DNA of 64,000 nucleotides. Origin: Streptomyces flavotricini (GTDB lineage Bacteria; Actinomycetota; Actinomycetes; Streptomycetales; Streptomycetaceae). Below the pieces are notes generated by a model, which worked only from the letters and a program-made list of their open reading frames with translations, did not search any database and was not told the DNA's origin. The stretch spans positions 2,119,851 to 2,183,850 of the forward strand of contig NZ_JAINUL010000001.1 in the NCBI RefSeq assembly GCF_020639365.1, written 5' to 3'. This document shows positions 7,947-16,699 of this stretch, piece by piece. Positions within the stretch are counted from its first letter, which is position 1. Each line of letters begins with the position of its first letter. A program made the translations under genes and the position numbers.

Positions 7947-9567
7947 ATGCTCCACCCCGCGTACCCTGCGACCCCCGCGAAGAAGCGCGGCCCGCTGACG
8001 AAGCGCGCCGCCGTCCTGCTGTCCGTCGCCACCGCGACCGTGGCCGCCGTCGTCACGAGCCCGGCGGGCGCGGCGCCGGCGGGCGCGGCGCCGGCCGCCG
8101 CGGGCCGCCGCGCCCGCCGCGCTGCGCTGGACCGGCTGTGCGACCCCGCGCTATCCGACGCTGCAGTGCGCCTCCCTCAAGGTCCCGCTCGACCACGACC
8201 ACCCGGCCGGCCGGCAGATCTCGCTGGCCCTGACCCGGGTCCCGCACACCGCCGCCACCTCGCAGGGTCCACTGCTCGTCAACCCCGGGGGGCCCGGCGG
8301 CAGCGGCCGGAGCCTGGCCGGCTTCATCGCCTCCGCGCTGCCCAAGGACGTGGCCGCCCAGTACGACGTCATCGGCTTCGACCCCCGGGGCGTCGGCAAG
8401 AGCGAGCCCGCCCTGGACTGCGGACCCGGACACTTCACCCCCGTGCGCCCGGACTCCGTACCCCTCGACGCGCGCACCGAGCAGGCCAACCTGGACCGGG
8501 TGAAGTCCTTCGCCGATTCCTGCCAGACCAGGCACGCGGACGTGCTCCCGTACATCGGCACCGTCTCGGCCGCCCGCGACGTCGAGGTGCTGCGCGGGGC
8601 CCTCGGCGCGGCGAAGGTCAGCTACTTCGGCTACTCGTACGGGACCTATCTGGGCGCGGTGTACGCCAAGCTCCACCCGGACCGGGTGCACCGCCTCGTC
8701 CTGGACTCCGTGGTCGACCCGGGCGGGGTCTGGTACGAGGACAACCTCGCCCAGGACCAGGCGTTCGACGCCCGCCACAAGTCCTTCCTGGCCTGGGTGG
8801 CCCAGTACGACGACAAGTACGGGCTGGGCACCGACCCGGCGGGGGTCGAGGAGCGCTGGTACGCGATGCGCGACGCCCTGCGCGGGACCCCGGCGGGCGG
8901 CAAGGTGGGCCCGGCGGAGCTGGAGGACACCTACATGCCGGGCAGCTACTACGACGGGTACTGGCCGGTCCTCGCCGAGGCCTTCTCCGCGTACGAGGTG
9001 GCCAAGGACCCCAAGCCCCTGGTGGCGGCGTACGAGCGGTTCGGGGCGGTGGAGCCCTCCGCGGGCAACGCCTACAGCGTGTACACGGCGGTGCAGTGCC
9101 GGGACTCGGCCTGGCCGAAGGACTGGAACCAGTGGCGTGCGGACATGTGGCGCACGCACGCGAAGGCCCCGTTCATGACCTGGAACAACGCCTGGTACAA
9201 CGCCCCGTGCGCGTTCTGGAAGACGGAGCCGCTGGCGGCGCCGGACGTGACCAACGCCTCCCTCCCGCCGGCCCTGCTGCTCCAGGCCACGGAGGACGCG
9301 GCGACCCCGTTCGAGGGGGCGCTGAGCATGAAGGGGAAGCTCAAGGGATCGGCGCTGGTGGTCGAGGAGGGCGGCGGCAACCACGGGGTCGCGCTCAGCG
9401 GCAACAAGTGCCTGGACGAGAAGGTGGCGGCGTACCTGCGCAGCGGCCTGGCCTCGGACGCGACCTGCCCCGCCCAGCCGGCTCCGAAACCCACCACGGC
9501 CACCCGCGCGGCCACCCCGACCGCCGGCGGCACGGCCCTCCACGGCCTCCTGGGCTTCCGCGGGTAA
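7947..9567 (+). pseudogene. Secreted alpha/beta hydrolase (tripeptidyl-aminopeptidase type), frameshifted near 8095
   Basis: A GGGAGG site precedes ATG 7947, which begins a twin-positive N-terminus and a hydrophobic signal peptide ending in an Ala/Pro-rich linker. Around 8090-8105 the reading must shift by +1: the frame from 7947 becomes unrelated Arg/Pro-rich sequence, while the next frame reads ALRWTGCATPRYPTLQCASL and continues to 9567. The continuation has the hydrolase hallmarks LLVNPGGPGGSG (oxyanion loop), GYSYGTYLG (nucleophile elbow) and a late His in GNHGVALSG. It belongs to the S33 family of secreted Streptomyces tripeptidyl aminopeptidases (SlpD/SlpE-like). The shift lies right after two tandem copies of a 15-bp GC unit (8063-8092), so either a sequencing error or a real slippage mutation is possible. 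Confidence 0.8.
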
Positions 9568-9662
9568 CCATCGACTCGCAGCCGTACGGGATGGTTTGCC
9601 CTGCTTCGCCCGACCCGCTCCCGACACCTCGGTGAACGGGCCCGGGACGGGCGGACATCGGC

Positions 9663-9668
9663 TAGGGT
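9663..9668 (+). promoter_or_regulatory. -10 box TAGGGT of a leaderless gene
   Basis: TAGGGT is followed by seven bases and then the GTG start at 9676. The same TAGGGT-N7-GTG arrangement occurs in front of the NUDIX gene (26663-26648, minus strand), supporting both starts. Confidence 0.45.
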
Positions 9669-9675
9669 CCCTGCG

Positions 9676-11082
9676 GTGAAGAAGCTGATACCCCCCTTCC
9701 CCCGGCCGCGGGCCGCCGCGGCCCCGGGCTCCGCCGCCGGCGCCCGGCTCGGCTGGCTGGACGCCCTGCGCGGCATCGCCGCCCTGGTCGTGGTCCTGCA
9801 CCACTTCGACGTGCTGCGGATGCTGCCCTTCGGCGGGATGGTCTGGCGGAACTTCGACCTCGGCGTCTTCGGGGTCATGCTCTTCTTCATCGTGAGCGGT
9901 TACATCATCCCGGCCTCGCTCGAGCGCCGGGGTGACGTCCGGGCCTTCTGGATCGGCCGGCTCTTCCGGATCTACCCCGCCGTCATCGTCGCGTTCGCCG
10001 CCGCGATCGTGATGCTGCCGGCCGGAGACGGCTCGGTCGCGCTGCTGCGCACCGGAGACGACCTCGCCTCGCTGGTCGCGAACGGCCTGATGCTCCAGGA
10101 CATGCTGGGCGTCATCAACGGCATGAACGTCACCTGGACGCTCTGCTACGAGATGGTCTTCTACTTCTTCGTCACCGCCCTGTTCACCCGGGGCCTGCAC
10201 CGGCACAGTGCCCCGATCGCGGTGGCCTTCGCCGGTGCCGCACTGGCGATCGGCACCGCCCTCGCCCCCCAGCTGCTGATCACGGAACTCGGCTCGGTCC
10301 GGCTGCTCCTGCTGATCGTCACGCCGATCGTGCTCCTGGGCTTCTGGGGCGTGCTCAGCGGCAACCGGAAGGCGACCGCGGCGGGCGCCCTGCTGCTCGG
10401 CGGACTCGGCCTGGTCCTCGTCACGCTCAACAGCCGGGCCGTCGCCTTCGAGACCTTGATGATCTTCGCGACGATGTTCGCCGGCACCGTCGTGTACCGG
10501 GCGCAGCACGGCACGATCGGCCGGGTTCCGGCACTGCTCGCCTGCGGGTCCGTGGTCCTCGCGGGCGTGCTCGTCGGATGGCTGTACAACCGGAACGGGG
10601 TCCAGGAGAGCACCTGGACCTCCGGCTGGAAGGCCTGGTCGCTCTCCTACCTCGCGGCCTGGATCCTGTTCGGCCTCTTCTTCCTGCTGCGGGGACGGCG
10701 CTTCCCGAAGCCGCTGACCTGGCTCGGCGCGATCAGCTTCTCGATGTACCTGCTGCACTTCCCGCTCCTGCGCACCGTCGGACCGCCGCTGGGCGTCCCG
10801 CCGATGCCCGAGTCCACGCTCGGGAAGGTCGCCTGGACGGCGATCTTCCTCACCGTGCTGATGGCCGCGAGCCACCTGATGTACCGCCTGGTCGAGCTGC
10901 CGGCGCAGCGCCTGGGCAAGCGGGTCCAGCGGGCGGCGGACCGGCGCCGCCCGGCCGTCGCCGGTGCCGCGACCGCAGCCGCCGTGCCCGATGCGGTCCC
11001 GCGCCGGCAGCCGGAGGGCGGCGAGGGCCGCGGAACCGGGACCGCCCCCGCACCGGGCGAGAAGGCTTCGGTCTCCGGCTGA
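9676..11082 (+). CDS. Acyltransferase-3 family membrane protein (OafA/YrhL type)
   Basis: The 468-aa polytopic protein begins the family domain with LGWLDALRGIAALVVVLHHF, containing the essential His of acyltransferase-3 proteins, then VMLFFIVSGYIIPASL and the R-x10-R pattern around FWIGRLFRIYPA. About ten hydrophobic segments follow up to residue ~430, and a charged cytoplasmic tail rich in Ala/Pro/Gly ends the protein. Such enzymes move an acyl group, usually acetyl or succinyl from a cytoplasmic donor, onto sugars or other exported compounds. No neighbouring polysaccharide gene shows the substrate. GTG 9676 follows a -10 box directly, indicating a leaderless message. Confidence 0.88.
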   Translation: MKKLIPPFPRPRAAAAPGSAAGARLGWLDALRGIAALVVVLHHFDVLRMLPFGGMVWRNFDLGVFGVMLFFIVSGYIIPASLERRGDVRAFWIGRLFRIYPAVIVAFAAAIVMLPAGDGSVALLRTGDDLASLVANGLMLQDMLGVINGMNVTWTLCYEMVFYFFVTALFTRGLHRHSAPIAVAFAGAALAIGTALAPQLLITELGSVRLLLLIVTPIVLLGFWGVLSGNRKATAAGALLLGGLGLVLVTLNSRAVAFETLMIFATMFAGTVVYRAQHGTIGRVPALLACGSVVLAGVLVGWLYNRNGVQESTWTSGWKAWSLSYLAAWILFGLFFLLRGRRFPKPLTWLGAISFSMYLLHFPLLRTVGPPLGVPPMPESTLGKVAWTAIFLTVLMAASHLMYRLVELPAQRLGKRVQRAADRRRPAVAGAATAAAVPDAVPRRQPEGGEGRGTGTAPAPGEKASVSG

Positions 11083-11161
11083 GGGGACGGGCCGCACCGC
11101 GAAGGTCTCGGCCTCCGTGCGGAGTTCCGGGCGGACCGGGCGGCCGTCCGGGGCTGCGGCG

Positions 11162-11722
11162 TCAGCGCGGTGTGCGCAGTCGGCGCAGGGCCGCCGTCGC
11201 CGCCACCGCGAGGCGGGGGTGGGACTGGGCCCGGGTGAGGACCTCCCCGGCCCGCGGGTCGGCGAGGGAACCGAGGCCCTCCACGCAGGCCAGGGCCACC
11301 CGCCAGTACGGCTCGTGCGGGGACAGCAGCCGGGACAGCGTGGCGATGAGGACCGGTGCCGATTCGGGGGCGCGCAGGGTCGTGAGGAGCCGTACGGGCT
11401 GCAGGGCGTAGGCCGTGCGCAGGGTGTTGGTGGCCAGGGCCGCCGCCGCCCGGGCGGTGCGCGGGTCGCCCAGGGCGGCGAGCGCCTCGGCGGCGGCCGC
11501 GCAGCGCGGCGGGTCGCGGTGGTTGAGCAGCAGCACCAGCGGCTCGAAGGCGCGCCGGTCCCCGGCCAGCCCGAGCCGGTACGCGGCCAGTTCGCGGGCC
11601 CACAGGGGCAGGCCGGCGGAGGTCAGGGAGGCGGCCAGCGCGTCGGGATCCGCCGCGAGCAGCTCCCCGTACCGCGGGGACTCCCCGGATTCCGTTCGCA
11701 GGCGCTCCAGCACGGTGTTCAC
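11162..11722 (-). CDS. HEAT-repeat protein
   Basis: The 186-aa protein is built of Ala/Leu-rich helical pairs with HEAT-like signatures (YRLGLAGDRRAFEPLVLLLNHRDPPRCAAAAEALAALGDPRTARAAAALA; VALACVEGLGSLADPRAGEVLTRAQSHPRLAVAATAALRRL), four or so repeats in all. HEAT repeats usually act as a protein-binding scaffold; no enzyme motif is present. It is convergent with the acyltransferase gene and divergent from the ethylmalonyl-CoA cluster, sharing the 370-bp upstream region with it. Confidence 0.75.
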   Translation of the reverse strand: MNTVLERLRTESGESPRYGELLAADPDALAASLTSAGLPLWARELAAYRLGLAGDRRAFEPLVLLLNHRDPPRCAAAAEALAALGDPRTARAAAALATNTLRTAYALQPVRLLTTLRAPESAPVLIATLSRLLSPHEPYWRVALACVEGLGSLADPRAGEVLTRAQSHPRLAVAATAALRRLRTPR

Positions 11723-12091
11723 CCGGTCACCCTAGGGCGGCGCGGCCGCCGCCACGCCGGGTTTCCGCAGATGACTGATCGATGATCGATGATCGGTACA
11801 TTTGGGCGGTACAGGTCACATCTCCGTGCTCTGGCGCGGCAGTTACCGGCGGGTTACGCTCCCTTCAACGTACGAGGCCGGCCTGGTGACGCAGCCGCCC
11901 CGTACCAGTCGGTCCGGTAGCTCCCACGACTCCCGTGCACCAGCTACCCCTGCTGCCTTTCGTGTACGGCGCGACCCCGGGACAGGGTCCGCCGTTCTCC
12001 GCCCCGCGTTTCCTCGCGGGCCGGACCTCCGCCGCGCGTCGTGCGCCGTGCGGCCCCCTCAGTCGTCACCCTCTTCCACTGGAGTCCCGCG
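11723..12091. promoter_or_regulatory. Divergent intergenic region with candidate operator and promoter
   Basis: This 369-bp region separates the HEAT gene from the dehydrogenase gene. It holds a GATC-rich repeated motif at 11774-11796 (three overlapping GATC steps) that recurs with 19 of 23 identities upstream of ccr. Directly after it is a possible -10 box TACATT (11797-11802). Further on, GTTACCGGCGG and GTTACGCTCCC (11840s-11860s) form a weak 11-bp direct repeat. The remaining 200 bp show nothing clear. Confidence 0.4.
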
Positions 12092-13906
12092 ATGGACCTT
12101 CCGTCCACGTCCAGTCAGTCCACCGGCCAGTCCGCCTTCCAGACCATCGCCGTCATCGGCCTCGGCACCATGGGCACCGGCATCGCCGAGGTCCTCGCCC
12201 AGGCCGGCCGCGAGGTCATCGGCATCGACATCAGCGAGGCCGCCACCCGCCGGGCCACGGCCGCCCTCGCGGCCGCCACGGCCCGTTCGGTGGCCCGCGA
12301 GCGCCTCACCGAGCAGGAGCGCGACGGCGCCCTCGCCCGCTTCCGCACCTTCACCGAGCTGTCCGCCGCCGCCGACGCCGACCTCGTCATCGAGGTCGTC
12401 CCGGAGAGCTACGAGCTCAAGCAGCGGCTCTTCCGCGAGCTCGACGCGATCGTCCGCCCCGACACGATCCTGGCCACCGGCACCAACGCCCTGTCGGTGA
12501 CCCGGCTCGCCGCCGAGTCGCAGCGCCCCGAGCGCGTCCTGGGCCTGCACTTCTTCAACCCGGCCCCGGCGATGAAGCTGGTCGAGGTGGTCTCCAGCGT
12601 CCTCACCGCCCCGCCGGCCGTCGAGGCCGTCACCGCGCTGGCCCGCGAGCTCGGCAAGGAGCCCGTCTCCGTCGGCGACCGCCCCGGCTTCGTCGCGGAC
12701 GGCCTGCTCTTCGGGTACCTCAACCAGGCCGCCGCGATGTACGAGTCGAAGTACGCCTCCCGCGAGGACATCGACGCGGCGATGCGGCTCGGCTGCGGTC
12801 TGCCCATGGGTCCGCTCGCGCTGCTCGACCTGATCGGCGTGGACACCGCCCGGACCGTCCTGGAGGCCATGTACGCCTCCTCCGGCGACCGGCTGCACGC
12901 CCCGGCCCCGATCCTGGGCCACCTCGCCGAGGCGGGCCTGACCGGACAGAAGGCCGGGCGCGGCTTCTACACGTACGGGGAACCGGGCGGCTCCACGATC
13001 GTCCGCGACGCCCAGACCCCGCTGGACGGGGCCCGGCTCGGCGAGGGCCGGCCGGTGGCGAAGGTGGGCGTGGCCGGCTCCGGCACCATGGCGAGCGGCA
13101 TCGCGCAGGTCTTCGCGCAGGCCGGCTTCGCCGTGGTGCTCGCCGCGCGCAGCCAGGAGAAGGCGTCCGCCGCGAAGGCCGCGATCGGAAAGTCCTTGGA
13201 CCGTGCGGTGTCCAAGGGCAGGCTGACCGAGGAGAACGCGGCGCGGACGCTGGAGCTGATCACCCCGGCCGGCTCGCTGGACGCCTTCGCCGACGTGGAC
13301 CTGGCCGTGGAGGCGGTCGCCGAGGACCTGGCGGTCAAGCAGGAGCTGTTCGCGGCCCTCGACAAGATCTGCAGGCCCGGCGCGGTGCTGGCCACCACGA
13401 CCTCCTCCCTGCCGGTGATCGCGATCGCCCGCGCGACCTCGCGTCCGCAGGACGTGATCGGCATGCACTTCTTCAACCCGGCTCCCGCGATGAAGCTGGT
13501 CGAGGTGGTCCGGACCGTCCTGACCTCCGACGACGTGCACGCCACGGTCCGCGAGATCTGCATCAAGGTGCGCAAGCACCCGGTGGACTGCGGGGACCGG
13601 GCCGGGTTCATCGTGAACGCGCTGCTGTTCCCGTACTTGAACAACGCCGTGAAGATGGTCGAGCAGCACTACGCCAGCCTCGACGACATCGACGCGGCGA
13701 TGAAGCTGGGCGGCGGCTACCCGATGGGGCCCTTCGAGCTCCTGGACGTCGTCGGTCTGGACGTTTCGCTGGCGATCGAGAAGGTGCTCCACAAGGAGTT
13801 CCGCGATCCCGGCCTGGCCCCGTCCCCGCTGCTGGAGCACCTGGTGGCGGCGGGCTGCCTGGGCCGCAAGACCGGCCGCGGATTCCGTGAGTACGCCCGC
13901 CGGTAA
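12092..13906 (+). CDS. Two-module 3-hydroxyacyl-CoA dehydrogenase
   Basis: The 604-aa protein is two complete 3-hydroxyacyl-CoA dehydrogenases fused head to tail. Module 1 (~15-300) has the NAD-binding loop GLGTMGTGIAEVLAQAGREV; module 2 (~325-604) has GVAGSGTMASGIAQVFAQAG. Each contains the family core HFFNPAPAMKLVEVV and a C-terminal domain (DRPGFVADGLLFGYLNQA; DRAGFIVNALLFPYLNNA) and ends in a GRKTGRGF- or GQKAGRGF-like motif. It should reduce acetoacetyl-CoA to 3-hydroxybutyryl-CoA or the reverse, feeding crotonyl-CoA to the ccr pathway downstream. GGAG at 12081-12084 supports ATG 12092 over upstream codons. The modules have diverged, so they may prefer different chain lengths. Confidence 0.92.
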   Translation: MDLPSTSSQSTGQSAFQTIAVIGLGTMGTGIAEVLAQAGREVIGIDISEAATRRATAALAAATARSVARERLTEQERDGALARFRTFTELSAAADADLVIEVVPESYELKQRLFRELDAIVRPDTILATGTNALSVTRLAAESQRPERVLGLHFFNPAPAMKLVEVVSSVLTAPPAVEAVTALARELGKEPVSVGDRPGFVADGLLFGYLNQAAAMYESKYASREDIDAAMRLGCGLPMGPLALLDLIGVDTARTVLEAMYASSGDRLHAPAPILGHLAEAGLTGQKAGRGFYTYGEPGGSTIVRDAQTPLDGARLGEGRPVAKVGVAGSGTMASGIAQVFAQAGFAVVLAARSQEKASAAKAAIGKSLDRAVSKGRLTEENAARTLELITPAGSLDAFADVDLAVEAVAEDLAVKQELFAALDKICRPGAVLATTTSSLPVIAIARATSRPQDVIGMHFFNPAPAMKLVEVVRTVLTSDDVHATVREICIKVRKHPVDCGDRAGFIVNALLFPYLNNAVKMVEQHYASLDDIDAAMKLGGGYPMGPFELLDVVGLDVSLAIEKVLHKEFRDPGLAPSPLLEHLVAAGCLGRKTGRGFREYARR

Positions 13907-14069
13907 TCAGCGCCCCGGCCAGGTGCCCCCAGAGCCGGATGCGTGGGGAGGGCTGCTCGGGTCTGCCGCACCCTCACGGCAGGCCGTACCTTCCGAGCCC
14001 AGTGCGGGCCCTCCCCCGCATCCACCCCTGCCCCACCCCCCTCAGGCGCGCTCCCCCGCGCGAATGAAG

Positions 14070-14081
14070 TACTTTCGCTCT
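14070..14081 (+). promoter_or_regulatory. Leaderless promoter of the TetR gene
   Basis: TACTTT (14070-14075) is followed by six bases and the ATG at 14082, so the transcript probably starts at the A of the start codon. This places the start at 14082 instead of the in-frame ATG at 14064, which would sit upstream of the -10 box. Confidence 0.45.
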
Positions 14082-14909
14082 ATGTCCCAGCCCGCCAAGA
14101 CCTCGCCCCGCGCCGCCACGGCCTCCGACAGCACCGAGAGCCCGGCGGGCACCAAGGCGGCCGCCCAGCGGCTCAAGATGCGCCGTGAGCTCGCCGCCGC
14201 CGCCATGGAGCTGTTCGCGACCAAGGGGTACGAGGCGACGACGGTCGACGAGATCGCCGCGACGGCGGGGGTGGCGCGCCGGACCTTCTTCCGGCACTTC
14301 CGGTCCAAGGAAGAGGCGATCTTCCCGGACCACGACGACACCCTGACCAGGGCCGAGGCGGTGCTGGACGTGGCCCCGGCGCACGAGCACCCGCTCGACA
14401 CGGTGTGCCGCGGGATCAAGGAAGTCATGAAGATGTACGCCGCCTCGCCGGCGGTGTCGGTGGAGCGCTACCGGCTCACCCGCGAGGTGCCGGCGCTGCG
14501 GGAGCGGGAGATCGCCTCGGTGGCGCGGTACGAGCGGCTGTTCACCCGCTACCTGCTGGCCCACTTCGACGAGACCGACCACCACGACGGCAACGACGAT
14601 CCGCTGCTGGCCGAGGTGGCCGCCTCGGCGGTCGTGACGGCCCACAACCACGTGCTGCGGCGCTGGCTGCGGGCGGGCGGCCAGGGGGACGTGGAGGCGC
14701 AGCTGGACCACGCCTTCTCGATCGTGCGGAAGACCTTCGGCACGGGGATCGGCGCGGGCCGCACCCTGAGCACCGCGCAGGCCCCGGCCCCGGCCGCGCC
14801 GGCGGAGATCCGCACGCGGGGCGAGGTTCTGGTGGCGGTGGCCCGTACGGACGCCCCGCTCGACGAGGTCATGCGGACCATCGAGGAAGCACTCAGAAAC
14901 AAGCAGTAG
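14082..14909 (+). CDS. TetR family transcriptional regulator
   Basis: The 275-aa protein has an N-terminal linker followed at ~28-75 by a canonical TetR DNA-binding domain (RRELAAAAMELFATKGYEATTVDEIAATAGVARRTFFRHFRSKEEAIF). The remainder is a helical ligand/dimer domain with an acidic, Ala-rich tail. It lies between the dehydrogenase gene and ccr, all in the same direction. In Methylobacterium a TetR-type protein, CcrR, activates ccr, so a role in controlling the ethylmalonyl-CoA genes here is likely by position. The ligand is unknown. A rho-independent terminator follows the gene, so ccr has its own promoter. Confidence 0.88.
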   Translation: MSQPAKTSPRAATASDSTESPAGTKAAAQRLKMRRELAAAAMELFATKGYEATTVDEIAATAGVARRTFFRHFRSKEEAIFPDHDDTLTRAEAVLDVAPAHEHPLDTVCRGIKEVMKMYAASPAVSVERYRLTREVPALREREIASVARYERLFTRYLLAHFDETDHHDGNDDPLLAEVAASAVVTAHNHVLRRWLRAGGQGDVEAQLDHAFSIVRKTFGTGIGAGRTLSTAQAPAPAAPAEIRTRGEVLVAVARTDAPLDEVMRTIEEALRNKQ

Positions 14910-14923
14910 TCGCACACATCACA

Positions 14924-14959
14924 GTGGCCGCTCCCGTTCCGGGGGCGGCCGCTTTTGTT
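14924..14959 (+). terminator. Terminator after the TetR gene
   Basis: A GC-rich hairpin pairs GTGGCCGCTCCCG with GGGGGCGGCCGC around a short loop, with one mismatched pair, and is followed by TTTTGTTTG. It lies 15 bp after the regulator's stop codon. Confidence 0.7.
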
Positions 14960-15312
14960 TGTCCGACTTGCCCCTACTCGCGGGTAACACTGATCGATCA
15001 TCGCTCATCTGCGCAGGTCAATAGGCAAATGAGAGAAAGTTTTGGCACGCGGTGCCTTGCTGAGTGACACGGGGTGCCATACGTTGAATCTCGTCCGGAT
15101 GTCCCCGCGGTCCACGCCCACTCGGCACGAACCGCGCCCCGGATGCCTGCGTCACCAGGCCCTGCGCGCACGCCCCACCACGGGCGTCGCGCCAGCACCA
15201 CAGCTCCGCCGGACCGACGGCATTCGCAGTACCGCAGCACCACCCACACCACACCCGTTCCACGCACCCGCGTATCTCTCAGCGCACCCTCAGCGCTCGC
15301 CGGAGGCACACC
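14960..15312 (+). promoter_or_regulatory. ccr upstream region: repeat-flanked promoter and long leader
   Basis: A likely vegetative promoter is TTGCTG (15057-15062), a 17-bp spacer and TACGTT (15080-15085). Two direct repeats, CACGCGGTGCC (15046-15056) and CACGGGGTGCC (15068-15078), lie exactly 22 bp apart around the -35 box. The first is also part of the inverted repeat GGCAC-GCG-GTGCC (15044-15056). Further upstream, at 14989-15011, is the motif shared with the 11.77-kb region. The predicted transcript has a leader of about 220 nt, poor in G in its last third, ending with GGAGG (15302-15306). Confidence 0.5.
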
Positions 15313-16650
15313 GTGAAGGACATCCTGGACGCGATCCAGTCGCAGGCCGCAACGGCCGCCGACTTCGCGGCCCTGCCGCTCCCCGACTCGTACCGCGCGA
15401 TCACCGTGCACAAGGACGAGGCGGAGATGTTCGCGGGGCTCACCACCCGTGAGAAGGACCCGCGCAAGTCCCTGCACCTCGACCAGGTCCCGGTCCCGGA
15501 GCTCGGCCCGGGCGAGGCCCTGGTGGCCGTGATGGCCTCCTCGGTCAACTACAACTCGGTCTGGACGTCGATCTTCGAGCCGGTGTCGACCTTCAGCTTC
15601 CTGGAGCGTTACGGCAAGCTCAGCGACCTGAGCAAGCGCCACGACCTCCCGTACCACGTCATCGGCTCCGACCTCGCTGGCGTCGTGCTGCGCACCGGCC
15701 CGGGCGTCAACTCCTGGAAGCCGGGCGACGAGGTCGTCGCGCACTGCCTCTCCGTCGAGCTGGAGTCCTCGGACGGCCACAACGACACGATGCTCGACCC
15801 CGAGCAGCGCATCTGGGGCTTCGAGACCAACTTCGGCGGCCTGGCGGAGATCGCCCTCGTCAAGTCCAACCAGCTGATGCCGAAGCCCGGCCACCTGAGC
15901 TGGGAGGAGGCCGCCTCCCCCGGCCTGGTCAACTCCACCGCCTACCGCCAGCTGGTCTCGCGCAACGGCGCCGGCATGAAGCAGGGCGACAACGTCCTGA
16001 TCTGGGGCGCCAGCGGCGGACTCGGCTCGTACGCCACCCAGTTCGCGCTGGCCGGCGGCGCCAACCCGATCTGCGTGGTCTCCAGCGCGCAGAAGGCGGA
16101 CATCTGCCGCTCGATGGGCGCGACCGCGATCATCGACCGCAGCGCCGAGGGCTACAAGTTCTGGAAGGACGAGCACACCCAGGACCCCAAGGAGTGGAAG
16201 CGCTTCGGCAAGCGCATCCGCGAGCTGACCGGCGGCGAGGACATCGACATCGTCTTCGAGCACCCCGGCCGCGAGACCTTCGGCGCGAGCGTCTACGTCA
16301 CGCGCAAGGGCGGCACCATCACCACCTGCGCCTCGACCTCGGGCTACATGCACGAGTACGACAACCGCTACCTGTGGATGTCGCTCAAGCGGATCATCGG
16401 CTCACACTTCGCCAACTACCGCGAGGCGTGGGAGGCCAACCGCCTGATCGCCAAGGGCAAGATCCACCCCACGCTGTCCAAGGTCTACTCCCTGGAGGAG
16501 ACCGGCCAGGCCGCGTACGACGTCCACCGCAACCTCCACCAGGGCAAGGTCGGCGTCCTGGCGCTGGCCCCCGAGGAGGGCCTGGGCGTGCGCGATCACG
16601 AGCTGCGCGCGACGCACCTCGAGGCGATCAACCGCTTCCGCAACATCTGA
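15313..16650 (+). CDS. ccr: Crotonyl-CoA carboxylase/reductase
   Basis: The 445-aa medium-chain dehydrogenase/reductase converts crotonyl-CoA, CO2 and NADPH into (2S)-ethylmalonyl-CoA, the committing step of the ethylmalonyl-CoA pathway and a source of polyketide extender units. The four residues known to hold CO2 in the Kitasatospora enzyme are present at the same numbers (Asn81, Phe170, Glu171, His365), as is Glu151 at the subunit interface. The NADPH-binding loop reads WGASGGLGSYATQFA at ~231-245. GTG 15313 has GGAGG 6 bp upstream, and the exact residue numbering confirms this start. The mutase follows after 49 bp and is probably co-transcribed. Confidence 0.98.
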   Translation: MKDILDAIQSQAATAADFAALPLPDSYRAITVHKDEAEMFAGLTTREKDPRKSLHLDQVPVPELGPGEALVAVMASSVNYNSVWTSIFEPVSTFSFLERYGKLSDLSKRHDLPYHVIGSDLAGVVLRTGPGVNSWKPGDEVVAHCLSVELESSDGHNDTMLDPEQRIWGFETNFGGLAEIALVKSNQLMPKPGHLSWEEAASPGLVNSTAYRQLVSRNGAGMKQGDNVLIWGASGGLGSYATQFALAGGANPICVVSSAQKADICRSMGATAIIDRSAEGYKFWKDEHTQDPKEWKRFGKRIRELTGGEDIDIVFEHPGRETFGASVYVTRKGGTITTCASTSGYMHEYDNRYLWMSLKRIIGSHFANYREAWEANRLIAKGKIHPTLSKVYSLEETGQAAYDVHRNLHQGKVGVLALAPEEGLGVRDHELRATHLEAINRFRNI

Positions 16651-16699
16651 ACCGTCTGAATCGTCTGAGTCGGCTCAAAGGCCATAAGGATCGCCTGAG

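Noticed and set aside
11840..11865. PhoP-box-like 11-bp direct repeat GTTACCGGCGG/GTTACGCTCCC
   Set aside because: Only the first five bases agree and the match to the known PHO box consensus is poor.
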